From: Tanypteryx hageni
Lineage: Eukaryota > Arthropoda > Insecta > Odonata > Petaluridae
Reading direction: 5' to 3'
DNA length: 64,000 bases
Assembly (NCBI GenBank): GCA_028673005.1
Contig: CM054116.1
Span: 129,681,547 to 129,745,546 of the forward strand
Both the position numbers and the translations under genes were made by a program. The number at the start of each line of letters is the position of its first letter. Within the stretch, counting starts at the first letter, position 1. Positions 38,506-48,800 of this stretch are shown piece after piece. Below the pieces are notes generated by a model. That model was not told the DNA's origin and ran no database searches. It saw only the letters and a program-made list of their open reading frames with translations.

Positions 38506-39713
38506 AATCTCCTCCTAAGCTAGCGAAATTGATTCCAAGAAGGTCGACGCATAAATTGTATTCGCGGAGCGCTCGTCGCTTTTATTTCCGACCTTCTCCT
38601 CCGTCACTCACAAATGTCATATTATTGTGAAACTTTTCGCGTGTTACGATACGATTGCAGCGGAGATTTTTACTATGATTTGCTAGCGAGGCAGTCCCGC
38701 CCTTGTTCATGTTTAATTCGAGTTCGGCTGTTTCCTTCTGCATTTAAATTTTACTTCAGTTTTTACATTCGTTTCCGCCATTTCTTTCGTATAAAAATTG
38801 GAAAATTTATAAAACCGTATTGGTGGAGATAACTTCAGTTTTCATATAATAAGAAATTTGGACCAATGGTTATTTTAAAATTTATACATTTTATTACATA
38901 TTATGAACCAGATTATCAATTCCCATTTAAACGCATTGCACTAGTTGCCACGGTAGTCGAAAATTTTCATCGTTGAAAATTTCCTTTTTCCGATTGAAAA
39001 GAAATTCCAAAGCCAATTCGGCACAGATTTGAATTTTATCTTAAAAAATAATAATTCTTATTCTTTTAGCTAAAGAACTTTCTATCTTAATTTTAACTAA
39101 TTTTAAATTGCAATTTTATGAAGTCAACAGATTTACATACCTTTCAAATTGGAGAGTTTTTCCGTATTTTCCGGGGAATTAATAACATTTTCCGGAATTT
39201 TTGATTTTTCGGGTAATCTGGGCAAAGTTTGGAACCTACTTGTGAAAACAGCATATTTCTATCTTCGTGGTTTGGTCTGGGAGTTTCATGTCACCCAGCG
39301 GGTGAGTGAGGCCCAAGCAGCTTTATATAATAGATATAGTATTTTCCGTCATATAAGATGCAGGTTTTTCTTGAAAATTTAACCGAAATTACTCCTGTCA
39401 AATATAACAAAGGTCAAGGAAATGCGGTCCTAACTAATACCCAAAATCTCACGGATCTCCATACGACTTTTGATTGAAATATATGAAATATTTCCTACTA
39501 AAACATAATTATAAATTATTAATTAATAAAAAAGGAAATTATTTTAAATATAAATGCTGCATGTATAATGAGCTAATGGTGATAACCTGACACAAGCAAT
39601 CCCTCCATAGCATGGTACCAAAGAAGATGCCGGAAAAAAGAACACTTTTGACTAACGAGTGACTAATAAATCGAGTCGACTACAGACAGATATTTTGGTG
39701 AACCCATTGCCAG
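38506..39713. other. Non-coding DNA with MITE-like end
   Basis: No gene recognised. TAGTATTTTCCGTCATATAA near 39337 matches, inverted, the sequence near 61830-61850, as discussed among the findings. Confidence 0.4.
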
Positions 39714-39960
39714 TGGTCTCTCTCCCCCTCCCTCTCTCTCTCTCCCTCCTCTCTCTCTCTCCCTCTCTCTCTATCTCTCTCTCTCTCCCTCCCTCTCTCT
39801 CTCTCCCTCTTTCTCTCTCCCTCTTTCTCTCTCCCTCTCTCTCTCCCCCTCCCTCTCTCTCTCCCTCCCCCCTCTCTCTCCCCTCCCTCTCCCCCTCCCT
39901 CTCTCTCCCTCTTTCTCTCTCTCCCCCTCCCTCCCTTTCCTTCCCTTCGTTTTCCCTTGT
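39714..39960. repeat. CT microsatellite
   Basis: Nearly pure (CT)n/(CCCT)n over about 240 bp. ORFs on either strand are artefacts. Confidence 0.9.
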
Positions 39961-41004
39961 CTCAATCCAATTCAATTTAAGTAACTTCCGGTTCTCACAA
40001 AATACATAATTTCGGTTTGGTTCCGGTTTTGTTCCAGCAGCCATTAGTGAACCGATTTTTTCACTACGACTTTGAATTTTTTCTGGAAAATATGAAGATT
40101 ATCCGAAAATTTTGATATTAATTAATGTTATTGTTTATTTAAACCAAATACGTCTTCACTATCGCAATTTAAAATTAAACAAAAATAGATATTTGCATAT
40201 TCAACTGAAAAGGATACAAGTTGAATTGTTACTTACTAAAAATCATTAAATACAATAAACCCAACGTAATGCTTTTAGCCAAATATGCTTCGCAGATAAT
40301 TTCAAAAGTGGAGCATTATGTACCATAAGTAGATTTTTAGATTTTAGAATATTTACACGAAGTTGAGGCCGACCGATTACATTTTTGGGAATAAATTAAA
40401 ATATGTATCAATCTTTGACAATTCTTCGTTTTTGCGATATGTCCAATAAAAATTACTTTCGTGTTTATATAACATATGCAAAGAAGTGCTAAACCATAGC
40501 AATCGACAGTGAATACGGTCCTAGGAAGAAAACAGAAGTCCTTATTCCAGAGCTAGTAAGGAAAGGCTGGTGAAAAATGAGTACATTTCATATAATGAAA
40601 GAATGAGTTTATTAAATTTATGGGGACCGAAAAAAGGAACGAAATAAGTAACGGTTTTCAGTTTGAGTTCAGAAATATTTTTATTTCAGCTCGGGTTTGG
40701 TTTCACTCTGACCAAAAATATCGTTTTTTCCGTTTGAGTTTTTGGTTCGGTTTTTACGCGTCCTTTGATTTGTCCCAAATTTTGACGACTATCATAAGTA
40801 ATTTTAAAATCGTGCTGTTAGTTCTTGTCTCCCTGTCATTTTTTTTAGCATCTGCCGGAATTTTTAAAAAGATTTTAATACGGCCTAAATTTCGTTGCAC
40901 TGCAAAATATTCAGGTACAGAATGAAAAAAACAATGGGGATGCCGCGGGAAAGGAAACACCTGTAAATATTTTCAAGAAGTGATGCATCAGCGATGCTCT
41001 AGAT
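39961..41004. other. Non-coding host DNA
   Basis: Phrases like TTCGGTTTGGTTCCGGTTTTG (39.99-40.03 kb) and CGGTTTTCAGTTTGAG (40.65 kb) recur, suggesting a degenerate CGGTTT-rich repeat. No gene seen. Confidence 0.4.
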
Positions 41005-41449
41005 CAGGGTTTCACAAACTGCGGTACGCGTACCCCTAGGGGTACACTTTATGGCATAAAGAAGTATGTGGGAAAATTTAGGTAGTGGCGGACGATATGC
41101 TTCCACAGTTTTCAAAAATCATTTCTTCGTTACATGTCATTTAAAATATTATTCCAACCACCAACTCTGTGCTAAAAACCCCTTCTTATAATTGAATTTT
41201 ATGCAGAAAGCTACCTTTACCTGTAGATATTTCCTACTACGAGCAAGTACAATTTATTGTCAGTAAGGGGCAGTTCTATGCTGGTAGAATCGATGTCTAT
41301 GATACTATTATGAAGCCATAATATGCAGAAGGTGTTTTAATACCGGTTATCATCGGCATTGTATGTGGCAATTAATGTAGTTAAAATATGTTAAGTACTT
41401 TTGCATTTTTAAAATTATAACATTTCAGATTTATTTTACTCCGTTTAGT

Positions 41450-41837
41450 CATGGATCAATGCCTTAAAACCGATAAAGATTTGTAATTAAAATGAAACAA
41501 CTTCTACTGAACCTGTGGAACACAGAAATACTGAATTTTAAATAAGGACTTCATGGTTAATGAAGACTATAAACTCCTTAAAGGCTCAATATTTAAATGT
41601 GAGAATTTTTACTTTTGCAATGAAATGGGTAGCCAACGCATTACCCTTCATAATGAGGTCCGATAGCTAACCCAGAGGAATGTGTTGATGAGACTTTTTG
41701 AATTGCGCTCTTTAAACCTATCTTTCAGATCCAATGATTGGCGTACTTGTCTGTTATATTTTTTCACACAAATCTAAATTTTAGCCTTCAAGGTCTCATT
41801 AACACAATTTTAAATACACAAAATAAAATAGAATATG
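41450..41837 (+). pseudogene. hAT transposase relic, 5' side
   Basis: Plus-strand fragments include a start-like MDQCLKTDKD near 41451 and, near 41655-41715, LTQRNVLMRLFELRS preceded by EVR and a stop. These match the order in ZBED5/SCAND3-type hAT transposases. Several stops break the frame. The Polinton inserted immediately downstream. Confidence 0.55.
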
Positions 41838-41843
41838 TGTTTA
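41838..41843. repeat. Polinton target duplication, left
   Basis: TGTTTA, identical to 58664-58669. Six-base duplications are the rule for Maverick/Polinton integration. Confidence 0.9.
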
Positions 41844-42915
41844 AGTAGGAATAAAAAGCGGCTTTTGGGACAACCTTGACCATGAATTGGCGAATACGTG
41901 TGTGAACTGACCTATACGTGGACTGTGTTGTGTTCTGCGTAAGTCATTGACCTTGTCGTAGGTCTGGTTGGGTCATTGGCCTGGTAGTGTGTATGATGTA
42001 GGTGGGATTTTGTTAAAAAGCGGGGATTGGGACAACCTAGTCTGTGAATTGGCGAATATTGAATTGGCGAATACGTGTGTGAACTGACCGTGTTGAGTTC
42101 TGCGTAAGTCCTTGTCGTAGGTCATTGGTCTGGTTGTGTGTATGATTAAGGTGTGATTCTGTGTGTGTTTAGCGATGATGTAGTGGAATGATGTGATATT
42201 GTGTAAGGTAATGGTATTGGTTTTGCGTTAGTGTGGTCTGGTTGTGTGTATGATTCAGGTGTGATTCTGCGTGTGTTTAGCGATGATGTTGTGGAATGAT
42301 GTGATATTGTGTAAGGTAATGGTACTGGTTTTGCGTTATTGTTGATATTCGCATGGAAGTTGAATGACCCTTTCGCTTCTGCGTCATTCGTTGACCCTAA
42401 TTTTCGCAATGTTTACATGTTTGAGGTGTGTATGTGTAAAGATGTGATTTTGCAGAGTCATTGACCAAGTGGTAGGTTTGTTTCGGTCATTGGCCTTGTT
42501 GTGGGTATGATAGAGGTGTGTGATGAAGTGTAAAGATGTGATTTTGCAGAGTCATTGACCTAGTGATAGGCCTGTTTCGGTCATTGCGTGTTTTTATATT
42601 CGAATGGGGGTGATATTGTGTAAGGTAATGGTACTGGTTTTGCGTTATTGTTGATATTCGCAATGTTTACCTGTTTGGTATGAGTTAGTGCGATATGGTG
42701 TAGCCAAGTGAAAGTTGAATGACCCTTTCGCTTCTGCGCAAGTCGTTGACCCGTGGAGGGGATAGGGCCTTCCAATATTTACATCTGCGTGTGTTTTGGT
42801 TTCTCCTCAGCGCGTGTCTTCGGTCGGTCGTTTACCCTTCTAAGCAGGTTTTCGACGAGCTAAGTAGGTCACCAACTTTTAGGTAAAGAAAAACCGGTTC
42901 TGAGTGGGGTGGGGA
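41844..42915 (+). repeat. Polinton left terminal inverted repeat
   Basis: 1,072 bp, collinear with the right TIR without indels (paired positions sum to 100507). I found one mismatch, A at 42740 against G at 57767. The interior is built of repeats: AAAAAGCGG...GGGACAACCT occurs at 41853 and again at 42015, and GTGTGATTCTG-TTTAGCGATGATG blocks are duplicated at 42150-42345. Open frames inside are non-coding artefacts repeated in the other TIR. Confidence 0.93.
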
Positions 42916-43140
42916 GGGGAGAAGAATTGGGACCTCAAATTAAGAAAGGGAAATTAAAAGACCTGCGGTTGCTCCAGCGTGTCGGAAGAGAAAGTTATGT
43001 TTAATACCTGGGTAGGATAGGATATTGGCCTCTAGTTGTTTTAAAAACCTACGGTCGGGGCAGGTTTTATCAAGTAAATAAAACACGAGAAAAGTTAAAA
43101 ATCGATTTATTTAACAAAAATAATATACAAAGTTAGTTTT
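42916..43140. other. Gap next to left TIR with inverted 3' repeat
   Basis: Contains CTACGGTCGGGGCAGG followed by TTTTATCAAGTAAATAAAAC (43051-43083), which is repeated inverted at 57008-57090. It probably serves as 3' end/polyadenylation DNA of the leftmost gene (AATAAA present). Confidence 0.6.
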
Positions 43141-43704
43141 TTACAAACATTGCTCCATACTCATTCTATATTTATTATTAAATAACCTCCATGTCGCTTC
43201 ATTTGTTATGGCCTCTTTTAATAACGACTTCACCAGTCCACTTTTTACTAAATCGTCTTTCTTTGCTTCGATAAGTTCTTTTCTGAATCCATTATCCAAT
43301 AATTGAATGAGTCTTAATGTTATTATCACGTCAATATTTTCATTTATTTTACACTTTGATGAAGACTTTTTACCATCTTCACACTGCATAAGAAGAGGTG
43401 GTAAAACATTGCCACATATCTTCCTTTCTATGATTAACACGAAACTTAAAATGTCTTCTTTCACATCAGAGAGATTATCTTCTGTCAACACATCTTCAAA
43501 AGACGCACGAGTTCCAAGGGAAAGCTGCAACAAATATTCACCTGGCAATTCCAATGTTGCTAAAGTGAAATCATAGCTGCGGAGACGTAAATAATCTAAA
43601 TTTTGAATTTCGTGAGTTTCACTTAATATCTGAGAGGTACACTTCTCGTCACCCTGAGTTGTAATCTTAACGGCTGTAAGCAATATTGCGTATTTTCCAC
43701 TCAT
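43141..43704 (-). CDS. Orphan Polinton gene, 187 aa
   Basis: An open frame with an ATG at 43704 that reads away from the next gene, leaving a 112-bp shared promoter region. The protein is mixed alpha/beta in appearance. It has a cysteine-bearing middle (ERKICGNVLPPLLMQCEDGK) followed by a Lys/Ser linker, and a helical C-terminus (LIQLLDNGFRKELIEAKK). I see no signal peptide or membrane segment and recognise no family. Its position beside the TIR, where these elements keep accessory genes, and its 3' end sharing a repeat with the right-end gene, suggest an accessory or host-interaction role. That is inference only. Confidence 0.65.
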   Translation of the reverse strand: MSGKYAILLTAVKITTQGDEKCTSQILSETHEIQNLDYLRLRSYDFTLATLELPGEYLLQLSLGTRASFEDVLTEDNLSDVKEDILSFVLIIERKICGNVLPPLLMQCEDGKKSSSKCKINENIDVIITLRLIQLLDNGFRKELIEAKKDDLVKSGLVKSLLKEAITNEATWRLFNNKYRMSMEQCL

Positions 43705-43816
43705 GGTTGTCTCGGTATAACTCTAGACACGGTAGTAGTTTACCACACACCAGCCGTTAGCGCAGTACCATCGTGGTCGCTTGACGAGTCCATTTATATC
43801 CGACAAAAAAAAAGAA
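43705..43816. promoter_or_regulatory. Divergent promoter region
   Basis: 112 bp separates two divergently read genes, so it should hold both promoters. TTTATATC at 43793 lies too close to the downstream ATG to be an obvious TATA box. Confidence 0.4.
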
Positions 43817-44128
43817 ATGGATTCACAGAAGCTGACCTCGATTCATGAGGAGAAGAGAGAGCCAATAGTATCCGAGAAATCTGTAAGGTTTGGAGATAAT
43901 ATAAGCGTGAAAGTTTTGTATGTATATTCGTTTGCTAGCAGAGAAGCAAGAAAATGTTACTGGGAGACCATTGCTAGAGACAGAGAAAGATTTAGATTAA
44001 AAATTAATTATTTAGGACCTATCATAGAAAGTATTCTTTCGGAAACGCACAGAATGAATGTGCAGAAACGAATTGGGAGAACTCCGCTAGAGACAGAAAG
44101 ATTTCGATTAACAAAAAATATTTTGTGA
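43817..44128 (+). CDS. PPP1R15/GADD34/DP71L-like protein
   Basis: A 103-aa protein from the ATG at 43817; an upstream in-frame TTG is unlikely to be the start. It has the two-part signature of eIF2alpha-phosphatase regulatory subunits: a PP1-docking RVxF-type motif KSVRF at residues 21-25 and, 23 residues on, the conserved block around W49 (EARKCYWETIARDRERFR). The spacing and order match the PPP1R15 (GADD34) family and its viral relatives in herpesviruses and African swine fever virus. Known members bring protein phosphatase 1 to eIF2alpha and keep translation going when host kinases would stop it. Here that role is inferred. The C-terminal part (about residues 80-103) is a degraded repeat of the RDRERFR segment. 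Alternative: a captured host PPP1R15 fragment with another use. Confidence 0.75.
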   Translation: MDSQKLTSIHEEKREPIVSEKSVRFGDNISVKVLYVYSFASREARKCYWETIARDRERFRLKINYLGPIIESILSETHRMNVQKRIGRTPLETERFRLTKNIL

Positions 44129-44280
44129 TCCATCATAGAAAATATATTTTCGGAAACAAAATGAATATGCATAAACGAATTAAAAATTAATTTATTTGGA
44201 CTCGTCATAGAAAATTCACTATCATAAATTATGTACAAAAACAATTTAAAAATTTATTGTAATCGTCATAGAAAATAAAC
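43962..44280 (+). repeat. Decaying tandem duplications of gene 3' end
   Basis: The segment from GCTAGAGACAGAGAAAGATT to ACGAATTGG recurs starting at 44088 (GCTAGAGACAGAAAGATTTC) and in two shorter, more diverged copies after 44185. Each copy carries CATCATAGAAA/CGTCATAGAAA. The second copy extends the coding frame; later copies are non-coding. Confidence 0.75.
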
Positions 44281-44327
44281 AAAAACCATCGATGTGCTTG
44301 ACATAATTAATACAATTCGGGATGTGT

Positions 44328-44335
44328 TATATATA
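44328..44335 (+). promoter_or_regulatory. TATA box for 78-aa gene
   Basis: TATATATA lies about 78 bp upstream of the ATG at 44406, with possible initiator sequence (TCAAGACTCACTTT) about 25-30 bp downstream. Confidence 0.45.
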
Positions 44336-44405
44336 TCGAGGTAATATCAAATCAAGACTCACTTTAGAGTAAAGCTTTGCTGAAGAACTCAAATTCAAGG
44401 AAGGT

Positions 44406-44642
44406 ATGGATAAGATAAGACGAGCACATTGTGAGGCGCAACAGGAGTTGAAAAATCGAGCCAACACCGTGGTGAATGTGCAAAGTGGAAGAACGAACAG
44501 TACTGATATTAAAGCAGACGATAGAGAGGATATGATTGAAGACGTGAGAAATCAAGCGATTGAAGAATTCTGCTGGTGGAGAGAAGACGATGAATATTTT
44601 AAAACGATTAAAAGGGATAATCATATTGAATTCTGGAAGTAG
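44406..44642 (+). CDS. Orphan small Polinton gene, 78 aa
   Basis: An open frame with its own ATG and a TATA-like box at the right distance. The protein is highly charged and helical in character, ending in an aromatic-acidic segment (EEFCWWREDDEYF ... FWK). It has no signal peptide or membrane span, and I recognise no family. An AATAAATAAATAAA cluster about 20 bp after the stop is a plausible polyadenylation signal, which supports a real transcription unit. Confidence 0.5.
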   Translation: MDKIRRAHCEAQQELKNRANTVVNVQSGRTNSTDIKADDREDMIEDVRNQAIEEFCWWREDDEYFKTIKRDNHIEFWK

Positions 44643-44704
44643 TTGCTGTACTTTTTTTAAATAAATAAATAAACTGATTATCTCAAACATGTGTTTTATT
44701 TCCA

Positions 44705-45190
44705 TGAATCTTGGTACGAGGCTTTTGAAACCGGAGCTAAATTTTTATTTCCCAAATTTATTACGTCTCAAATCAGGAGACATTCTAAGAGGAATTTCGT
44801 TAACATAAAAAAGGAGTCAAACTCACACTCTTCCGAGGTAAAAGTGAAAGTATTATGAAACCCGGTACGAGGCTTTTAAAACCGAAATCAAATTTTTATT
44901 TCCCAATTTAGAAACCCATGGGAACGAGTTTTCTATTACGTAACCGTCAAGAATATCGTATTAGAACCATGGATGGAGGACTTGTGATAGATGATAATTT
45001 ATCACGTCACAAATTTTTAAATTTTTATTTCCCAATTTAAAAATCCATGGGAACGAGTTTTCTATTACGTAGCCCGAGGTAAAAGTGAAAGTATTATGAA
45101 ACCCGGTATGAGGCTTTAGAAACCGAAGTTAAATTTTTATTTCCCATTTTAGAAACCCATGGCAATGAGTTTTCTATTACGTCACCGGGA
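44705..45190 (+). repeat. Tandem array of ~85-bp units
   Basis: Four imperfect units (about 44705, 44857, 45010 and 45097) share TTTTTATTTCCCAATTTAG, CCCATGGGAACGAGTTTTC and TATTACGT. GAGGTAAAAGTGAAAGTATT occurs twice (44837, 45070). The array fills the non-coding gap upstream of the replication genes. Confidence 0.75.
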
Positions 45191-45197
45191 GCGTGGG

Positions 45198-45198
45198 G

Positions 45199-45270
<72 letters not shown>
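45198..45270. repeat. (TA)n microsatellite
   Basis: About 70 bp of uninterrupted TA, between the tandem array and the replication-gene leader. Confidence 0.95.
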
Positions 45271-45273
<3 letters not shown>

Positions 45274-45431
45274 AGGAAATGGTAGAAATCTAGCAGAAAT
45301 CAAAGATCAACCTTCGAAGACACTCGTCTTTTTCCGCGCTGATGTAAAGCAACGTTTTATTTTCATTCGAGTGAAGATACAGTTGTCAGTTGCAGATTAC
45401 TCAACAGTTCAGAAGCGTTTCAATATAAAAA

Positions 45432-45545
45432 GTAAGTACCTACTGATAAATTATTTAATGATGTATGAATTAATGGTAATTTTAACTCCAGTGAGGTTAT
45501 TGTGGACAAAAACTATTCTTTGTTCTTTTTCTTTTGTCTTTTCAG
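45432..45545 (+). other. Predicted 5'-leader intron
   Basis: GTAAGT at 45432 and a strong pyrimidine tract ending TTTTGTCTTTTCAG at 45545 define a 114-bp intron that ends directly before an ATG. The last exon base before the donor is A rather than the usual G. This explains why the small gene's ATG follows the AG immediately. Confidence 0.6.
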
Positions 45546-45848
45546 ATGGCATTCATGAAAAAATTGAACGATCAATCGCAAATAGTAGCCTACAAACCAA
45601 TTGGTGAGCTCGAAAAGCACGTCGAATACCGGATTTTGAGATTTGATGTGGTTGACGCCAAATACGGTCCGACACTAAGAGCATACATTGAAAGGAACGG
45701 TGAGTCTTGGAAAGTTTTCCTGCCGAAGAGATTCGACCCTAGTCAGTTCTCCTCAAAAGAGCTAGAAGAATATAATATTGGGGAAGAAAAACATAATTTA
45801 ATATATAAGGGAAAACTTGGGAATGTTCATGATGTGACAATAGTGTAA
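45546..45848 (+). CDS. Conserved small Polinton protein upstream of PolB
   Basis: A 100-aa protein starting at the ATG right after the predicted splice acceptor (MAFMKKLND); the upstream TTG in the same frame lies in the intron. The pattern IGELEKHVEYRILRFD, YGPTLRAYIERNG, VFLPKRFDPSQF and LIYKGKLG resembles small beta-rich proteins I associate with the region upstream of PolB in insect Polintons. A single OB-like fold binding single-stranded DNA would suit its place before PolB, but this is inference. It ends 2 bp before the PolB ATG, suggesting coupled expression or a shared transcript. Confidence 0.7.
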   Translation: MAFMKKLNDQSQIVAYKPIGELEKHVEYRILRFDVVDAKYGPTLRAYIERNGESWKVFLPKRFDPSQFSSKELEEYNIGEEKHNLIYKGKLGNVHDVTIV

Positions 45849-45850
45849 CG

Positions 45851-48800
45851 ATGGAAAAACACTGGAAAAAAAGAAAATTGAGTGAATATTTAGACAGTTA
45901 TACAAACAGTCCGATCGTGGGTAATGATTTAGAAAGTGAAAGAGACACGTCGGTGATCGGCGATAAAAAAAGAAGAGTTGAAGAAGACGAAGTAGAAGTA
46001 GCATTTAATGGTTCTTTGAGAACCTATAAATTTAGTAATATTAAGGATTGTAAGAGTGTAGAAACATTTCTAGAAAATAAAAGAATATATTTGGTTGATA
46101 AAATTAGAAAAAATTTAATAGTAGATAAAACATTAAAATTTAACATATTTTTAGAATGTAACTTCGTCAATATTGCTGGTGAAGAACAGAAGCGAGCTTT
46201 CAAAACTAAAAATGTAGCTGTTTATATGGATTCAAATGTAGGTGAGATGGTAGATTCAGCCCTAAAAAAAATCACATGTGAGATGGAAGAGAGTGGAACA
46301 AAAAAAAGTGGGTGGATGTTAAATGAAATTGTTCACATATTACTTAGAATTAACGTGTTTAAACCTTTAAGAGGAAGAAAATATATTAATCTACCAAATT
46401 GCATAGCATCAACTAGAGCATGTGTAAATGTGCAAAATTTAGACAATAATTGTTTTCGATATTCTATTCTTGGAAAATTAGTTACCATTCACCATCCTGA
46501 GAGAGTAAGTTCCTACAGAAATATAACTCATTCTTACGATTTTGACTGTATAAATTTTCCCACACCTTTGAATCAGATAAAATTATTTGAACGTCGAAAT
46601 AACATTAGCATCAACGTATTCGGTATTGATAATGACTCTAATGTGTATCCGTTGAAAGTTGTTGATGAAGAATTAGTGGATCATCGCGATCTGTTGCTAT
46701 TGACTGAGGGCAATGAAATTCACTATGTTTGGATAAAGAACTTCAATAGACTAATTTCCCGTCAACTTATTAAAAGTAAACGTTCAATATCGATTTGTAA
46801 ACGATGTTTTAATTACTACACAGGTAATGACCGTGAAATTCGATTAAGAAATCATTTAGAATTATGTAAATTTAATCATCCAACAAGAATTGTTCTGCCT
46901 GAAATTAAAGATGGTAAAGTACCGCATATAGAATTTAAAAATTATCAAAACAAACTTCGAGTTCCCTTTGTAATTTATGCTGATATCGAATCAATATTAC
47001 TACCCATTCAAGGTTGTCCTGGAGATCCGACAAGTTCCCACACGTCTTCATATCAGAAACATGAAGCAATGAGCTTTTGCGTTTATGTTAAATCATCTTT
47101 TGCGGCAGATATTATTCCACAGAAACCATACATATATCGAGGAGTAGATGCAGCATATAAATTAGTAGAGTACTTAGCTTATCTAGCAAACAAAATTTCA
47201 GATATTTATGCAAGGAAAATTGGAATGATAGAATTAACGTCAATACAAGAAGAAAATTACAAAAACTGTGCTGATTGTCATATTTGCGGAGGAAAAATTG
47301 AAGAAAATAGCAAAAATTATAAAGTTAAAGATCATTGTCATTTGAGTGGGGAGTTTAGAGGAGCTGTTCATCGAATATGTAATTTAAATTTTAAGAATCC
47401 GAATTTCATTCCTGTGTACATACACAATTTGAGTGGTTATGATTCACATTTTATTATAAAAGAACTGGGAAATATTCCAGGGAGGATAGGAGTGATTCCC
47501 AATACAGAGGAGCGATATATTAGCTTTATAAAGTATATTGGGAACATACAGTTAAGATTTGTGGATACATATAGATTTATGCCCTATAGCTTAGAGTATT
47601 TAATGTCAATTCTCCCAGCGTCAAAATTCGTAGAGACATCAAAACACTTTCATGGTGAACAATTTAAATTAATTACAAAGAAAGGTGTTTTTCCATATGA
47701 TTTCATCGATTGTTTTGAAAAATTAGAATTGCCATTTCTTCCTCCGATGGATTCTTTTGTAAATAAATTAAATGAAACTGAGCTTTCTATTTCTGACTAT
47801 GAGCATGCTAAAAAAGTGTGGGAGACTTTCAATGTTAAAAACTTAGGGGAGTACAGCGATATATATCTGACGGGTGACGTTGTGGGACTCGTCGATGTAT
47901 TTGAGAATTTCCGCAGTGAATGTTTGCAATCATATGGTTTGGATCCTAGTTACTATTTCACATCCCCCGGACTTGCTTGGGAAGCCGCCCTCAAACATAG
48001 TAAAGCAAAATTAGATCTACTGACTGATTACGATATGATTATTATGATAGAACGTGGAATCAGGGGAGGTTTGGCTCAATGTGTTAAACGATATTCGAAA
48101 GCAAACAATAAGTACATGAATGAATATAATCCTAGAGAAGAAAGTTCATATATAGCATATATAGACGCAAATAACTTGTATGGGTATAGTATGTGTAAAA
48201 CAATGCCTTATTCGGGATTTAGATGGGTTGATCCAAAAGATATAGGAGACATTGAAGAGATTGATGATGAAGGCACCGTAGGGTATTTGTTAGATGTAGA
48301 TTTGGAATACCCAAGTTACCTTCACGATCAGCATAACGAATTTCCCCTTCTACCTGAAAATGATAACCCGCCAGGTTCAGATCAGAAAAAACTTCTAACA
48401 ACATTATTCAATAAGAAACGCTATGTAATTCACATTTCTCTGTTGAAACAAGCATTACAGCTAGGGTTAAAATTAAAAAATATTAAAAGAATAATAGAAT
48501 TTCAACAATCTAATTGGCTTGAGTCATATATATTAAATAATACTGAGAAGCGGAAATTGGCTACTAACGATTTCGAAAAGGAATTCTTTAAATTAATGAA
48601 CAATTCAGTTTTTGGGAAATCTATGGAGAACGTACGTAAAAGAATAAATATTGAATTGATCTGTGACATGAAAAGATTGCAAAAAGTAATAGCAAAAAGT
48701 AATTTTCTAGATCGAACCATATATTCGGAAAATCTGGTCGCAGTACATATGGCGAAAGAAAAAATTGTTTTTGATAAACCCATTTATGTAGGAATGGCAA

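Noticed and set aside
39652..40044. 130-aa Arg/Glu/Gly ORF and its 116-aa opposite-strand partner
   Set aside because: Pure (CT)n microsatellite; both strands are open because of composition.
42146..42775. Open frames in the left TIR (mirrored at 57732-58361)
   Set aside because: They lie in tandemly repeated TIR DNA, have no family motif, and appear twice only because the TIRs are copies.
43781..43816. TTG start for the PPP1R15-like protein
   Set aside because: A proper ATG at 43817 leaves the whole motif region intact; the extra 12 residues have no support.
45371..45607. 78-aa ORF overlapping the leader intron
   Set aside because: Crosses a good donor/acceptor pair and has no motif; the downstream ATG frame is the conserved one.
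48219..48783. Minus-strand ORFs inside PolB
   Set aside because: Antisense shadows of a polymerase with all motifs intact.
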